In this document: positions 41,695-50,972 of the stretch, piece by piece
How positions within the stretch are numbered: the stretch's first letter is position 1
Layout of the letters: each line of letters starts with the position of its first letter
Assembly (NCBI GenBank): GCA_039962225.1
Contig: JAMPKV010000013.1
Location: forward strand, 143,159 to 207,158
DNA length: 64,000 bases
Direction: 5' to 3'
Source of the DNA: Microcoleus sp. AS-A8
Lineage (GTDB): Bacteria > Cyanobacteriota > Cyanobacteriia > Cyanobacteriales > Coleofasciculaceae
Translations under genes and position numbers: made by a program
The notes under the pieces: model-generated
Told to the model about the DNA's origin: nothing
The model's database searches: none
The model's input: the letters and a program-made list of their open reading frames with translations, nothing else

Positions 41695-42885
41695 TTGAAA
41701 ATACAGTCAATGAATAGCTTGAGAATTTTGCTCATCTCTTCAGTAGTACCACGAGATACCACAGGCGGTGAGTTGGTTCTATACAGGCATTTTTCTCAGT
41801 TTCCCGGATTGAACCTTGCAATTGCAACCGATCAAGGCCAAGGTTTACTAGCTGCCGATATCATCAATGTTCGCGCAAACCGACTATTAACTCGACTAGC
41901 AAAAACACGCTTTTCTAAGTGGTTTCATGATGTATTTCAGTGCTTCAATACTTTTCATGATGCTCAAGAAATTCGGAACTATATCAAAGATAAAAAGCCA
42001 GATATAATTCTTACCGTCGCTCACAACGAATTTTGCTGGCTAGCGCAACAGATGGCAGAAGAATTTAATATTCCCCTGGTAACCTTCTTTCATGATTGGT
42101 GGCCTGACATGGCTTATGTGCATTCCTTTGCACGAGGATTTATAACCAGGCGCTTCAAGCGACTTTATCAGCAAAGCCAACTGGCATTATGTGTCGATGA
42201 AGAAATCAGGCAAGCCCTAGGGAAACACCCCAACGCCCAAATTTTGTATCCTATTCCCCATCCATTTGTAAAAGAAGAATCTCCAGCTACAGGGGTTGGA
42301 GGAGATTCATTCACCCTAATTTATGCAGGAACTCTTTCTGGTATTTACGGGCCTATGATGCAAGATTTATGTGCATTTATTCAGAATTACCCTAAACTAA
42401 ACTTAAAACTATTTGGCCCTCCCCTTGATTGGCCAGATTTTATGGTGCAGCAGGTCAAATCCGCTCAAATTTATGGTGGTTTTATCTCCAATTTAAGAGA
42501 TGAACTCAAGAAGGCCAATGCTTTACTGGTTGCGATGTCTTTCAACCCGCGAGATCAGATGCGAATGCAAACCAGCTTCCCTTCTAAAATCGTAGACTAT
42601 TGCCAGTTTGGAAAACCGATTATCATTTGGGGGCCAGACTATAGTTCGGCTGTTCACTGGGGACGTAAACATCAGTCAGCGTTAGTGGTAACCTCTCCTG
42701 TCGCCCAGGATTTAGTGAATGCCATTCAAAAATTAGCTAATCAGACCCAAGAACAAAAACGCTTGGGAAATAAGGCTTTACAAATGGCTCAAAAAATGTT
42801 TGAGCCAGAGAAAATTCAACAGCAGTTTGTGAATAGTATCTATCAAATTGCTGGTTTAAAATTTAATGATGACACTTATCAATAG
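41695..42885 (+). CDS. Glycosyltransferase family 1/4-like
   Basis: About 396 residues with a GT-B fold: the N-terminal LRILLISSVVPRDTTGGELVLYRHF, a central HDWWPDMAYV, and the C-terminal nucleotide-binding half (FTLIYAGTLSGIYG, NLKLFGPPLDWPDF, SFPSKIVDYCQFGKPIIIWG). The TTG at 41695 has AGGAG six bases upstream; the ATG at 41710 and a GTG at 41671 are alternatives. First of three same-strand genes spaced 15 bp apart, forming a glycan operon. Confidence 0.83.
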   Translation: MKIQSMNSLRILLISSVVPRDTTGGELVLYRHFSQFPGLNLAIATDQGQGLLAADIINVRANRLLTRLAKTRFSKWFHDVFQCFNTFHDAQEIRNYIKDKKPDIILTVAHNEFCWLAQQMAEEFNIPLVTFFHDWWPDMAYVHSFARGFITRRFKRLYQQSQLALCVDEEIRQALGKHPNAQILYPIPHPFVKEESPATGVGGDSFTLIYAGTLSGIYGPMMQDLCAFIQNYPKLNLKLFGPPLDWPDFMVQQVKSAQIYGGFISNLRDELKKANALLVAMSFNPRDQMRMQTSFPSKIVDYCQFGKPIIIWGPDYSSAVHWGRKHQSALVVTSPVAQDLVNAIQKLANQTQEQKRLGNKALQMAQKMFEPEKIQQQFVNSIYQIAGLKFNDDTYQ

Positions 42886-42900
42886 GGGTATTGACACCAT

Positions 42901-43863
42901 ATGGCATCCAAAAAAGTCAATAATTTTATAGACAGTTTATTGTTGTCTATTTTTCAAAAGCTACCAATTCGTTTAATTAATAGATTTCTGTGGTTATTTC
43001 ATCGAAATCCCACCTTAGGAGATAAGTGGGGTTACTACATCCGGAAATTTCACTACTATGACCCTCTACCCAACTTTTCAGATATTACTAAAGAACAGGT
43101 TCTTAAAAGACGAATATCAACCGCTATAGATTGGAATTTAGAGGCTCAAATAAACCTGATTCAAAAGTTGAGTTTATCTAAGCCAGAAATTGACCACATT
43201 AAGGATGGAAAAAATTCTAATTTAAAATTTAATTTCTTGAACGACTTCTACTCAGAAGTTGATGCAGCAATCTACTATACCCTGATCAGAGAGATAAAAC
43301 CGACGAAGATTATAGAGATTGGGTGTGGATATTCCACTCAAATTGCAGCCTTAGCGATCGCTCAAAATCAACAAGAGGGAAAGAGGGGCAAAATCATTTG
43401 TATTGAACCTTATCCCGAACCTCAACTCATTGAAGCCAATCTTGATGTTGAGCTGCTGATTGAACGAGTCGAAAATATTGATTTAAAAAATTTTGAGCCA
43501 TTAAGTGCTAACGACATTCTTTTCATTGATTCGACCCATACCGTAAAATTTGGTAGTGATGTCTGTCGGGAAATTTTGGAAATTTTGCCAGCTCTTGCCA
43601 GTGGCGTTTGGATTCACTTTCATGATATATTTTTCCCCTACGATTACCCCCCACAATGGTTGATTGAGAAGCGTTTAGCCTGGAATGAGCAATATATGCT
43701 AGAGGCATTTTTGGCTTACAATTCTCGCTTTGAAGTCGTCCTAGCCAATCATTGGCTCTCTGTAGACTACCCGCAGGAAGTTGCTAAGATTTGGCCTGGA
43801 GTTGTTAACTGGGAAAAAGACCCTTATCACCATTGTGCAGGTTTATGGCTCCGTAAAAAATGA
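42901..43863 (+). CDS. Class I SAM-dependent methyltransferase
   Basis: A 320-residue methyltransferase of the Methyltransf_24/cephalosporin-hydroxylase-like type. Motif I is KIIEIGCGYSTQIAAL (about 136-151), motif II KIICIEPYPEP, and the acidic loop DILFIDSTHTVKFGSDV with GVWIHFHDIFFPYDYP is typical of the group. The preceding segment begins with two helices and a basic N-terminus. It likely O-methylates a sugar in the glycan island. The neighbours are glycosyltransferases 15 bp away on both sides. Confidence 0.82.
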   Translation: MASKKVNNFIDSLLLSIFQKLPIRLINRFLWLFHRNPTLGDKWGYYIRKFHYYDPLPNFSDITKEQVLKRRISTAIDWNLEAQINLIQKLSLSKPEIDHIKDGKNSNLKFNFLNDFYSEVDAAIYYTLIREIKPTKIIEIGCGYSTQIAALAIAQNQQEGKRGKIICIEPYPEPQLIEANLDVELLIERVENIDLKNFEPLSANDILFIDSTHTVKFGSDVCREILEILPALASGVWIHFHDIFFPYDYPPQWLIEKRLAWNEQYMLEAFLAYNSRFEVVLANHWLSVDYPQEVAKIWPGVVNWEKDPYHHCAGLWLRKK

Positions 43864-43878
43864 TAAGGGACTCCTGCA

Positions 43879-44859
43879 ATGCCAACTTTCTCGATCATTA
43901 CTCCACTGCATAATAAGGTTGACTATATTAGCGACACCATTCAGTCAGTACTATCCCAAACCTATTCTGACTGGGAAATGCTTATTGTAGAAAATGGCTC
44001 AACCGATGGTAGCTTCTTAAAAGCTCAAGAATTTCAAAATTCCCGCCTTCACTTTTTGGAATCACCCAAACAGGGGCCAGGAGCCGCTCGTAATTATGCA
44101 CTCAACTTAGCTCAAGGAGACTGGATTCAGTTTCTAGATGCCGATGATTTGCTAGAACCCAATCATCTAGAGCAACAATTAATAGCCGCAAAAAAAAACC
44201 CAGAGGCTGAGATTATTGCTTGCTCTTGGCAGGAATTTACAGATGATAATCCTACCCAGAAAACACTCAGACAACCAACGGGTTTAGGACAACCGATTCA
44301 GGTACTACGGGATTTTGCGATCGCATTTACTCCTTGGGCACCTCATGCAGCTATAATCAAACGTTCTATCTTGTCACCTGATTGCTATTGGCCTGAGCCA
44401 TTAGATCAATATTTAGCAGAAGATATTGCTTTTTGGTTTAAATTAGTTAATCAATGTAAAGTTGCCTATGGACACAGTCAAGGCGTCTTGTATCGGATGC
44501 AAACTCCCCAATGCCGTAATCAAGTATCTAATCCTGAAAAGTTGTTAATAGGAATGCACGCCGTCCTTGAATGGAATCGGCAGTACCTGGAAAATAACAA
44601 CAGCTCCTATACGCCAACCCAATGTGAAAACTTGATGACGGCTTACTCACAAATTTATCTTTTAGCACGAAAACAAAAATCAATCAGCGTAGAGCAGCAA
44701 GCTCTATCTCTAGCATCTCAATGCTTAAAAGAGTACTTTGAAGTAGCTCAAAACCCCAGATTACCAATGCTAATTCGTCGCCTATTAGGACTTAAACTTT
44801 TTTTTATTTTAACCAAAAACCAACTAAAACATTTTTATCAACTTTTTTATATACACTAA
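43879..44859 (+). CDS. Glycosyltransferase family 2
   Basis: A 326-residue GT2 with FSIITPLHNKVDYISDTIQSVLSQTY, MLIVENGSTDGS, GPGAARNYALNLAQGDWIQFLDADD (DxD) and the acceptor-side EDIAFWFKLVNQC motif. It ends with a helical tail. It is the last gene of the 41.7-44.9 kb operon. Confidence 0.88.
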   Translation: MPTFSIITPLHNKVDYISDTIQSVLSQTYSDWEMLIVENGSTDGSFLKAQEFQNSRLHFLESPKQGPGAARNYALNLAQGDWIQFLDADDLLEPNHLEQQLIAAKKNPEAEIIACSWQEFTDDNPTQKTLRQPTGLGQPIQVLRDFAIAFTPWAPHAAIIKRSILSPDCYWPEPLDQYLAEDIAFWFKLVNQCKVAYGHSQGVLYRMQTPQCRNQVSNPEKLLIGMHAVLEWNRQYLENNNSSYTPTQCENLMTAYSQIYLLARKQKSISVEQQALSLASQCLKEYFEVAQNPRLPMLIRRLLGLKLFFILTKNQLKHFYQLFYIH

Positions 44860-44888
44860 AAAAACTCAGCATATATCACCCCTTGTTC

Positions 44889-44955
44889 TCTCCTCTCCTC
44901 TCCTCTCCTATTTTCTCATCTCTCTGTGCCTCTGTGGTTCGTTAAAAATATACCT
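44889..44955 (+). repeat. TCTCC microsatellite and decayed repeat
   Basis: Four TCTCC units stand at about 44889-44909, followed by a CTCTGTGCCTCTGTGGTTCG stretch. A variant of the second part recurs at about 55285-55320 (CCTCTGTGTCTGG...GGTTTGTTAAA), so this is a dispersed, decayed element. Confidence 0.35.
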
Positions 44956-44983
44956 TACATACACAGCCTAGACAGAGAAAATA

Positions 44984-45754
44984 TCACCTTTTGATAAACA
45001 AACTATCTTGTTGGAGAGGAATACCATCGCTTGGACTTTTCAATTCTTCCAAGCTACCTGAGTAGATAAAACCCTGTTTAGATAAAAATTCATAGATATC
45101 TGCAAATAAAACTTGGCCTTCATATAACTCTCGAAACGAAGTTTCAACAATAACAACCTTGACAAGAGATAAAATATTCTCAGCCCCCTTAAGAACTTTA
45201 TTTTCATAACCTTGTACATCTATTTTTAATAAAATATCATCTTCTAATTCAATATCTTTAAAAATCTCATCCAGAGTATTAATCTCAATCTTCTCTAACT
45301 GCTCAACGGCTGAGAAAGGAAAAGTTTCTTTATGAAGTTCTGAGCATTTTAAAATTGAAGAACTAGGTGAAAAATTATTGTGGTACATCTCTAGATTGCC
45401 TGGGCAATCTCCTATCGCCAAGTTAAATAACTTAAAGTTTGAAAAATTTAAGTTAGATTGGAGTTCAATAAAATTACTGCGTAACGGTTCAAAGCAATAA
45501 AACTTAGCCTCTGGTAAAATTTGATGAAGTTCTGAAGCAAATTCTCCTTGGTGAGAACCCACATCCAAAACTGTCTTAATATTCATCCTTTTAATCCAAT
45601 TAAATTTGTCTTGATGCGTAGGCTTGAACTGGTAGATAAATTGATTTTTTACTGCCAACAGTCCCGAATTACGACGAGTTATTTTTAACCCTAAAAATAA
45701 AAATAACTTCTTCAAAAGCTCTTTAATTAGAAACTTAAAAGAATTTAGATGCAT
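44984..45754 (-). CDS. FkbM family methyltransferase
   Basis: A 256-residue FkbM-type O-methyltransferase: VLDVGSHQGEFA (62-73), AKFYCFEPLRSNF, LFNLAIGD, and the characteristic LEDDILLKIDVQGYENKVLKGAENIL. An N-terminal hydrophobic patch (KKLFLFLGLKI) may associate with the membrane. FkbM proteins methylate sugar hydroxyls in many glycan clusters. It faces the 41.7-44.9 kb operon convergently. Confidence 0.87.
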   Translation of the reverse strand: MHLNSFKFLIKELLKKLFLFLGLKITRRNSGLLAVKNQFIYQFKPTHQDKFNWIKRMNIKTVLDVGSHQGEFASELHQILPEAKFYCFEPLRSNFIELQSNLNFSNFKLFNLAIGDCPGNLEMYHNNFSPSSSILKCSELHKETFPFSAVEQLEKIEINTLDEIFKDIELEDDILLKIDVQGYENKVLKGAENILSLVKVVIVETSFRELYEGQVLFADIYEFLSKQGFIYSGSLEELKSPSDGIPLQQDSLFIKR

Positions 45755-45970
45755 TTCTGTGCAAGTGCTTTACTAGAAAGAGTTCTATCATGTTCGATTG
45801 TATCGGCATTGTAAGGCAAGAGATTGGGAATTGGGAATTGGTAGATGTTCTCCTCCTATCCCATGTCCCTAATCCCCGCTGCCTGGGCACCCTAAATTTC
45901 CCATTGCTCATACGCTTCAAGACGGATGCTAACGGACTGGATCAATTTGCCAGAACTCCAACCTGCAAAT

Positions 45971-46384
45971 CTACCAGATACGGTTACGAGTAGCGCTTTG
46001 TTGTTGGGACTGAGAACGCTTCACATCCGCTAAAAAGGTTCTGGTTTCCTGCACCAATTGATCCAGCCGCTGGCAATCTGGGCAGGTAGCCACTTGACTC
46101 GGACGTCTAGCAAATCGGCGCGGACCCATGGGTGCAGAAGCATTACCGCAACGGCGAGAAAGTTCATCCAGTTCTTGAGCAAGGCGTCGGGCTGTTCCAA
46201 GAATTTCCGGAGACAGTTTGCCATTCATCTTGAAAATGGGTGATACGCTGTTCCAGATGTTGGTTCCCGTAATATCGGATTGGTTCCCGGCGGCTGGATT
46301 GCCAGCGCTCGCGGGAACAGCGAACAACCCACTACCCAGCAGTGCCGCGAATAGAACCCAACTCATCCATTTTGTTCTACGCAT
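45971..46384 (-). CDS. SDITG-motif secreted protein (copy 2)
   Basis: A 137-residue exported protein: signal peptide (residues 1 to about 27, cleavage ASA-GNP), then GNQSDITG at residues 33-40, TNIWNSVSPIF, a helix with LSPEILGTARRLAQELDELSRRC and a C-terminal helix (CPDCQRLDQLVQETRTFLADV). It has three to four Cys. The same octapeptide at the same residue numbers occurs in the product of 48381-49007. It follows the beta-barrel gene 46410-47996 by 25 bp, with a strong AGGAGG site. Unknown function; predicted periplasmic or secreted partner of the barrel. Confidence 0.65.
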   Translation of the reverse strand: MRRTKWMSWVLFAALLGSGLFAVPASAGNPAAGNQSDITGTNIWNSVSPIFKMNGKLSPEILGTARRLAQELDELSRRCGNASAPMGPRRFARRPSQVATCPDCQRLDQLVQETRTFLADVKRSQSQQQSATRNRIW

Positions 46385-46409
46385 GTTTCTTCCTCCTAAT
46401 TTGAGTGAC

Positions 46410-47996
46410 TTAAAACTTGAATGCCAAGCCAGTGCCTAAAACAAATCGAGGCCCATCTCCAGCACTCACAATGTCCCGCACCGCAGGCGTAATCACCAAG
46501 GGGATGTTTTTAAAGGGCGCAACTGAAAGCCCAACTCCCAAGTCTTGCCCACTCCACTCCGCGATTAAACTAACAGGTCGAGCAACACGAACCGCAACAT
46601 TACCAAAAACACCGATTCCACCCTCATCTTTCGCGACAGCATCCTCCGTGCGGAACTGTCCGTTACCGACACCCGCCGTCACCGCAACTCGACTAAAGAG
46701 CGAGTTGATGTCGTCTCGCGTCCGGAAAACTTTGCTAACTACACCATAGATGGAGTTTTCAAAGTCATTACGACCGCCCAGATTAGCAAAGCCATTCCAG
46801 CCAGCGGCAACAGCTAAGCCATCACCAATTTGGCGGTGTACTTTGGCATTAAAACCGCCACCCCCAAAGTCTCGACTACCACCAAAGCTCGCGGCGGTAT
46901 AAGAGAGCTCAACACCAACCGCTTTTTGTGCATCGCCCAACCCAACACCAATCACCGCACCGCCATCACTGACATTACTGTACCGGGTTCGTTCCTGAAA
47001 CGTTGCACCGATAAAGCCGGTATTGTTATCCGCACCAAACCCAGTGGGAATATAAATACTCAGAGCGGGTGAAGCCAGAAATCCTTCCTCAACCTTGACG
47101 TTCTCCAAATCTCGCAGCTCATTTTGCAGCTGTTGACTCTGCCGTTGAGTTTCAGGCGTAGAACAACATTGAGTAGGTGTAGCTTGGGCCAGAATGTTCC
47201 CAGTCTGCTCAGAATTGGCTGTTTCTGGAAGATTGGGAATCTCACGATTAGAGAGGCGTGTTGCACTCCACTCCAACGTCGGAACTTCCTGTAAATCCCG
47301 CGCACTGTTGCTCTGCAAAGCCGCAAGGCTCTTCCCTGCAACGAGTTGCGGGTTAGGGCTTGGGGATTGGGAATTGGAGGCAGGGGAGGCAGAAGTCGTA
47401 GAGGGAAAATTCTCCTCCCGCTCCAGAAACTGCATCTGTTCATCCTTTTGACTTGGCTCAGTCTCCACTCCCCGGATTGACGGCTCATTTTGAACCGATG
47501 TCCGCGCCAGTCTCATCTCTGTTTCCGGCGGTGCCATGTTCGCACGGATGGATTGAGAAGCCGTAGTCTTCAAGGTTGCTGCAACGGCTTGTTGTTCGCC
47601 GAGGCTTGACGGAGTCACAAGAGGCGCTGAAGCTTGAGCGAATTCCGGTGCAAATTCTTGTACGTTTAGGGATTCGGGCGAGGCAACGGCGCTCTGGCTA
47701 GAAGCCAGTCTAGCTTCTTCTGCTGCCGTGGAAATCCCATCGTCTGCCTGTTTGATTTGAGATTGTTGAGCAAGGTCTACTACGGGAGCCGCAAAGGCTT
47801 GAGGGGCAAAATCCTGAGCGGCAAGGGCAGCCAAGGTATAAATTGCAACACTTGAAGCCTGCCGTAAGGGGGAAGCCAGACCATTTTTAGATGCGTTCGG
47901 CAAATCTTTCAGCTCTAACTTGGCTGGATTCCTATCAGGCCGATGATCAGAATATAAATCTCGGTGAGAACATTGAGTGACGGTCTTTTTTGACAC
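46410..47996 (-). CDS. Outer-membrane beta-barrel-like protein (copy 2)
   Basis: A 528-residue protein with a low-complexity N-terminal half (Ala/Ser/Gln/Pro-rich, about residues 1-290) and a C-terminal barrel-like domain of about 225 residues (from FGADNNTGFIGATFQERTR to VLGTGLAFKF). The ending Phe after alternating hydrophobics is the usual outer-membrane beta-signal. The domain is clearly homologous to the C-terminus of 49031-50764 (shared blocks: LIAEWxGQDL, PLVITPA, GDGxRFxLG). No clear N-terminal signal peptide is visible, though a hydrophobic stretch lies at about 48-70. GTG start with GGAG 6 nt upstream. Confidence 0.68.
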   Translation of the reverse strand: MSKKTVTQCSHRDLYSDHRPDRNPAKLELKDLPNASKNGLASPLRQASSVAIYTLAALAAQDFAPQAFAAPVVDLAQQSQIKQADDGISTAAEEARLASSQSAVASPESLNVQEFAPEFAQASAPLVTPSSLGEQQAVAATLKTTASQSIRANMAPPETEMRLARTSVQNEPSIRGVETEPSQKDEQMQFLEREENFPSTTSASPASNSQSPSPNPQLVAGKSLAALQSNSARDLQEVPTLEWSATRLSNREIPNLPETANSEQTGNILAQATPTQCCSTPETQRQSQQLQNELRDLENVKVEEGFLASPALSIYIPTGFGADNNTGFIGATFQERTRYSNVSDGGAVIGVGLGDAQKAVGVELSYTAASFGGSRDFGGGGFNAKVHRQIGDGLAVAAGWNGFANLGGRNDFENSIYGVVSKVFRTRDDINSLFSRVAVTAGVGNGQFRTEDAVAKDEGGIGVFGNVAVRVARPVSLIAEWSGQDLGVGLSVAPFKNIPLVITPAVRDIVSAGDGPRFVLGTGLAFKF

Positions 47997-48380
47997 AAAC
48001 AGCTCCTAATTAAAGATGCTGTCCACTTTTACAGAAACTCTGTTAATAATCAGGATAAATTAAACTTTATATATTGACAAAATTGCAAAGATATGCATAA
48101 GAATTAACTAAAAGAGAAATTTGAGCAGCGCTGAGCTGTGTCAGCGCGAGCGAAGCCAAAAAGTGTTGCGCTTTACTCAATGGAGTGCCAAACCCAGTGA
48201 GTCCAGCCTGTTTGAAGAGTACAGGCTCGACTTTGATACCTAAAAGGCGCTCCCAGTCGGCAAGCCCATTAGTCTTATTGCTTTGACCTGCCTTAGATGC
48301 TTAAGTTCCCTGATTAAGTCAGTTTTTGGCTCACCGACCACTGTGGAGGGCCAGTCTAACTGAGAGGATGAATTACATCG
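47997..48380. other. Region between the two cassettes, with ORF remnant
   Basis: 384 bp. An AT-rich section (48000-48120) probably holds the promoter of the downstream barrel gene (minus strand). The stretch 48067-48300 is an open minus-strand frame of 77 residues, directly preceded by a TAA and without start codon (contains TNGLADWERLLGIKVEPVLF and FGTPLSKAQHFLASLALTQL). It could be a decayed gene piece; the family is not recognised. Confidence 0.35.
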
Positions 48381-49007
48381 TTATCGGCTGGCATAAGCCG
48401 CATTCAACAACTGAGCTAACACAGAGCGAATCGCCCGGAGTTCATCTGGATTATTGGTGAGTAACTCAACGGTACTGTTTTCAATAAACACATTGTAAGA
48501 GCGAATCACTCTTTGGCACTGAGCTGCCTCAACCTTACCCTTGGCCGTCAACCCCACCATGCTAAGCACCAAATTCCGGGAGACGTTCGCCTCTGCCCCG
48601 GCATTTACCAAACCATTCACAAACTGCGTTACCCTGGCATCCACATTGGTCGTGTTGGTCAGAATAATCAGCAAGGTTTGCTGCACCGTTACGGATACTG
48701 CCGCTTGGGAAGCATCCGTCGCAACGACCGCCAAGCTTTGCTGCTGTAGCTGCTGATTGATGGAAATAGCGGCACTGTTGACAGAACTTTGAATTCCTGG
48801 GCTGGCGAAAGCGATGAGTCTGCGGCGATCGCCACCGCCACCACTAAAGTTGAAACTACCCGCAACATCACTCGTTGTGATGATCACACCCGTGATATCG
48901 GACTGGTTGCCTGACTGCGCTTGGGCTTGTGGGGTCTGACAAACGGCACCCGAAATTGCTAGAGCAAAACCCAAGCTCAACTGTAAAGGAAGATGTTTAA
49001 TGTTCAT
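48381..49007 (-). CDS. SDITG-motif secreted protein (copy 1)
   Basis: A 208-residue exported protein: signal peptide (1 to about 30, AQA-QSG), GNQSDITG at residues 33-40, then Ser/Gln-rich helical sequence (SAAISINQQLQQQSLAVV, VTVQQTLLIILTNTTNVDARVTQFVNGLV) and a C-terminal helix (LRAIRSVLAQLLNAAYAS). Only the N-terminal motif is shared with the copy at 45971-46384. It follows the SLH-barrel gene by 23 bp, with AAGG upstream of its ATG. Function unknown; see the finding on the duplicated cassette. Confidence 0.65.
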   Translation of the reverse strand: MNIKHLPLQLSLGFALAISGAVCQTPQAQAQSGNQSDITGVIITTSDVAGSFNFSGGGGDRRRLIAFASPGIQSSVNSAAISINQQLQQQSLAVVATDASQAAVSVTVQQTLLIILTNTTNVDARVTQFVNGLVNAGAEANVSRNLVLSMVGLTAKGKVEAAQCQRVIRSYNVFIENSTVELLTNNPDELRAIRSVLAQLLNAAYASR

Positions 49008-49030
49008 AACTTTACCTTGATAAGGATGAC

Positions 49031-50764
49031 TTAAAACCGGATTCCGTAACCAACACCGAGAATGAACCGGACACCATCTCCAGCATTACCGGTAACGTCA
49101 GCCGCCGCCGGGGTAATTACCAATGGCACACCAGGGATGGGATAAATCGAGGCTCCCAAATTCAAATCTTGACCCGTCCATTCAGCAATCAGGTTAACGG
49201 GTTCAGCCACCTTTAGAGCAACACTACCAAACACATTGGTACCGCCTTCTCGATTGTTAACCTTCTCTTCTGAGCGGAAACGACCTCCACCTAAGCCGAG
49301 TGAAACCGTGAGCGTGCTTAAGGGATCGGTGGGATCTTGAGTGAGGGGAAGGACTTTAGTGACGACTCCGTAAACGCTCTTGCCCGCATCGGTATTCCCC
49401 CAGTCAATCGCATTTTCAACACCAACAGCAACGGCTAAGTCGCCGCCCGTCTCATTGGTAAAGGTGCGGTGAACCTTAAAACTCACGCCCCCATTTTCCC
49501 CAAAACCTTGCCGAAGGGTGGAAAAAGAAGTGACCGCGACTTCAGCCGCCACTAGCTTTCTGGCATCACCCAAACCAAAACCTGCGGTAACAGCACCATC
49601 ATCAATATCCGTAAAGCGGGTGCGTTCTTGATAGCCAAAGCCCACAAAAGCATCACGCCATTGAGCGCCAAATCCTGTGGGTGTACTGATACTAGTTCCA
49701 CCGCCAAACAGTCGCCGAGTGATGGTCGCCACGGGCGGTTCTGGGAGGCGATACTGTTGTCTCAAAGCTGCCAGATCATTTTGGGGTGGGGGAGAAGGCT
49801 GCGTTGCAACAGGGGGTTGGTAGCCAAAGATATAACGCGACGCCATATCTGAGGAATTAACGGGTGGCAGAGTGCCCTCTTTCACTAAAGCCTGATAGAT
49901 AAAGGCCGCTACATCAGCGCGAGTGGCATTGATGTTGGGATTTAAGAGGGCAACATTCGGGTAGTTAACAACGAGTTGATTCAGGGTTGCCGCCGCCACC
50001 TTAGGACGGGCAAAATCAGGAATTTGTGCAGCGTCTTGAAAGCTACTGTTTAAGACAGAGGCCACTTGTGTGGGTGGAGACAGATCCAGTCCAGTCACAA
50101 GAGAGACCAACACCTGAACACGAGGAATATTTTGTTCAGGCAGGAAGATACTGTTGGGATATCCTTCCAGAAATCCTGTGCGATAAGCCGTCTGAATCGC
50201 CTCCAACCCCCAGTAATTGCTAGGGACATCCACAAACTGAGTGCCTTGGCGTTTAGCCGCTCTGGGAAACGCTTTACGAATCATCGCCGCAAACTGAGCG
50301 CGAGTCACCGGATCATCGGGTCGGAATGTTCCATCGGGAAACCCCAGAATGACACCCCGCTCTGCTAGGGTTTCAATAAACGTCTGTGCCCAATGACCTT
50401 GAACATCAGGAAAGGTTCTGGATTGAGCCAGTTGCACGGCAGTTGCTCTTGCCGGTTGTTGTTGCCCTACCCTGAGGTTTGGCGGCTGGGTAGGGTTGGG
50501 CAAAGTGGTGCCCGTGCCAGGGGCTTGGGGACGAAGATCATCGGCTCCCAGCATATTTTTCAGGAGAGATTGACCCAAAGAACCACCAGAAGAAGCATTG
50601 GCTGTCGTTTTAGGGGGAGAGGGGGGTGTGGGATTGGCAACACCCGCCGCAGCAGATAGCATAGTACTGCTTAATATAGAGCTGATTAAGATATGCGCCC
50701 AAAGGCGTAGATTTTTGCTGATTTGATAGAAACGACCCGTGCTTCTGGCTTTCCTCATCACCAT
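49031..50764 (-). CDS. SLH-domain outer-membrane barrel protein (copy 1)
   Basis: A 577-residue envelope protein. After a signal segment (LRLWAHILISSILSSTMLSAAAG) and a Pro/Gln-rich linker come three SLH-type repeats (FPDVQGHWAQTFIETLAERG...; FVDVPSNYWGLEAIQTAYRTG...; FQDAAQIPDFARPKVAAATLNQL...), about residues 115-300, which bind peptidoglycan-linked polymers. The C-terminal about 230 residues form a barrel-like domain ending VGYGIRF, homologous to the end of 46410-47996. This order (SLH then barrel) resembles cyanobacterial Slr1841/SomA-type proteins but with a different barrel. Confidence 0.78.
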   Translation of the reverse strand: MVMRKARSTGRFYQISKNLRLWAHILISSILSSTMLSAAAGVANPTPPSPPKTTANASSGGSLGQSLLKNMLGADDLRPQAPGTGTTLPNPTQPPNLRVGQQQPARATAVQLAQSRTFPDVQGHWAQTFIETLAERGVILGFPDGTFRPDDPVTRAQFAAMIRKAFPRAAKRQGTQFVDVPSNYWGLEAIQTAYRTGFLEGYPNSIFLPEQNIPRVQVLVSLVTGLDLSPPTQVASVLNSSFQDAAQIPDFARPKVAAATLNQLVVNYPNVALLNPNINATRADVAAFIYQALVKEGTLPPVNSSDMASRYIFGYQPPVATQPSPPPQNDLAALRQQYRLPEPPVATITRRLFGGGTSISTPTGFGAQWRDAFVGFGYQERTRFTDIDDGAVTAGFGLGDARKLVAAEVAVTSFSTLRQGFGENGGVSFKVHRTFTNETGGDLAVAVGVENAIDWGNTDAGKSVYGVVTKVLPLTQDPTDPLSTLTVSLGLGGGRFRSEEKVNNREGGTNVFGSVALKVAEPVNLIAEWTGQDLNLGASIYPIPGVPLVITPAAADVTGNAGDGVRFILGVGYGIRF

Positions 50765-50972
50765 TTCCTACTATGCGTGCAGTTGAGTTAATACCTCAAA
50801 GGTACACGAGGTTAGTCTATTTTATGTCATCACTATATCTTCCGGAACTTTCCCCAAAATTAGAGTGACTTGGTGTAAAGAGAGTCAACATTTGATTAAT
50901 CGAGACTGTTTGAAAGTGAGCCCAAAAAGACCCTTTGAGATGTTTTGTCGAATCGGTATGACAGGTAGTGGT

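Noticed and set aside
46417..47488. Several ORFs antisense or shifted to the barrel gene
   Set aside because: Shadows in high-GC, low-complexity coding sequence.
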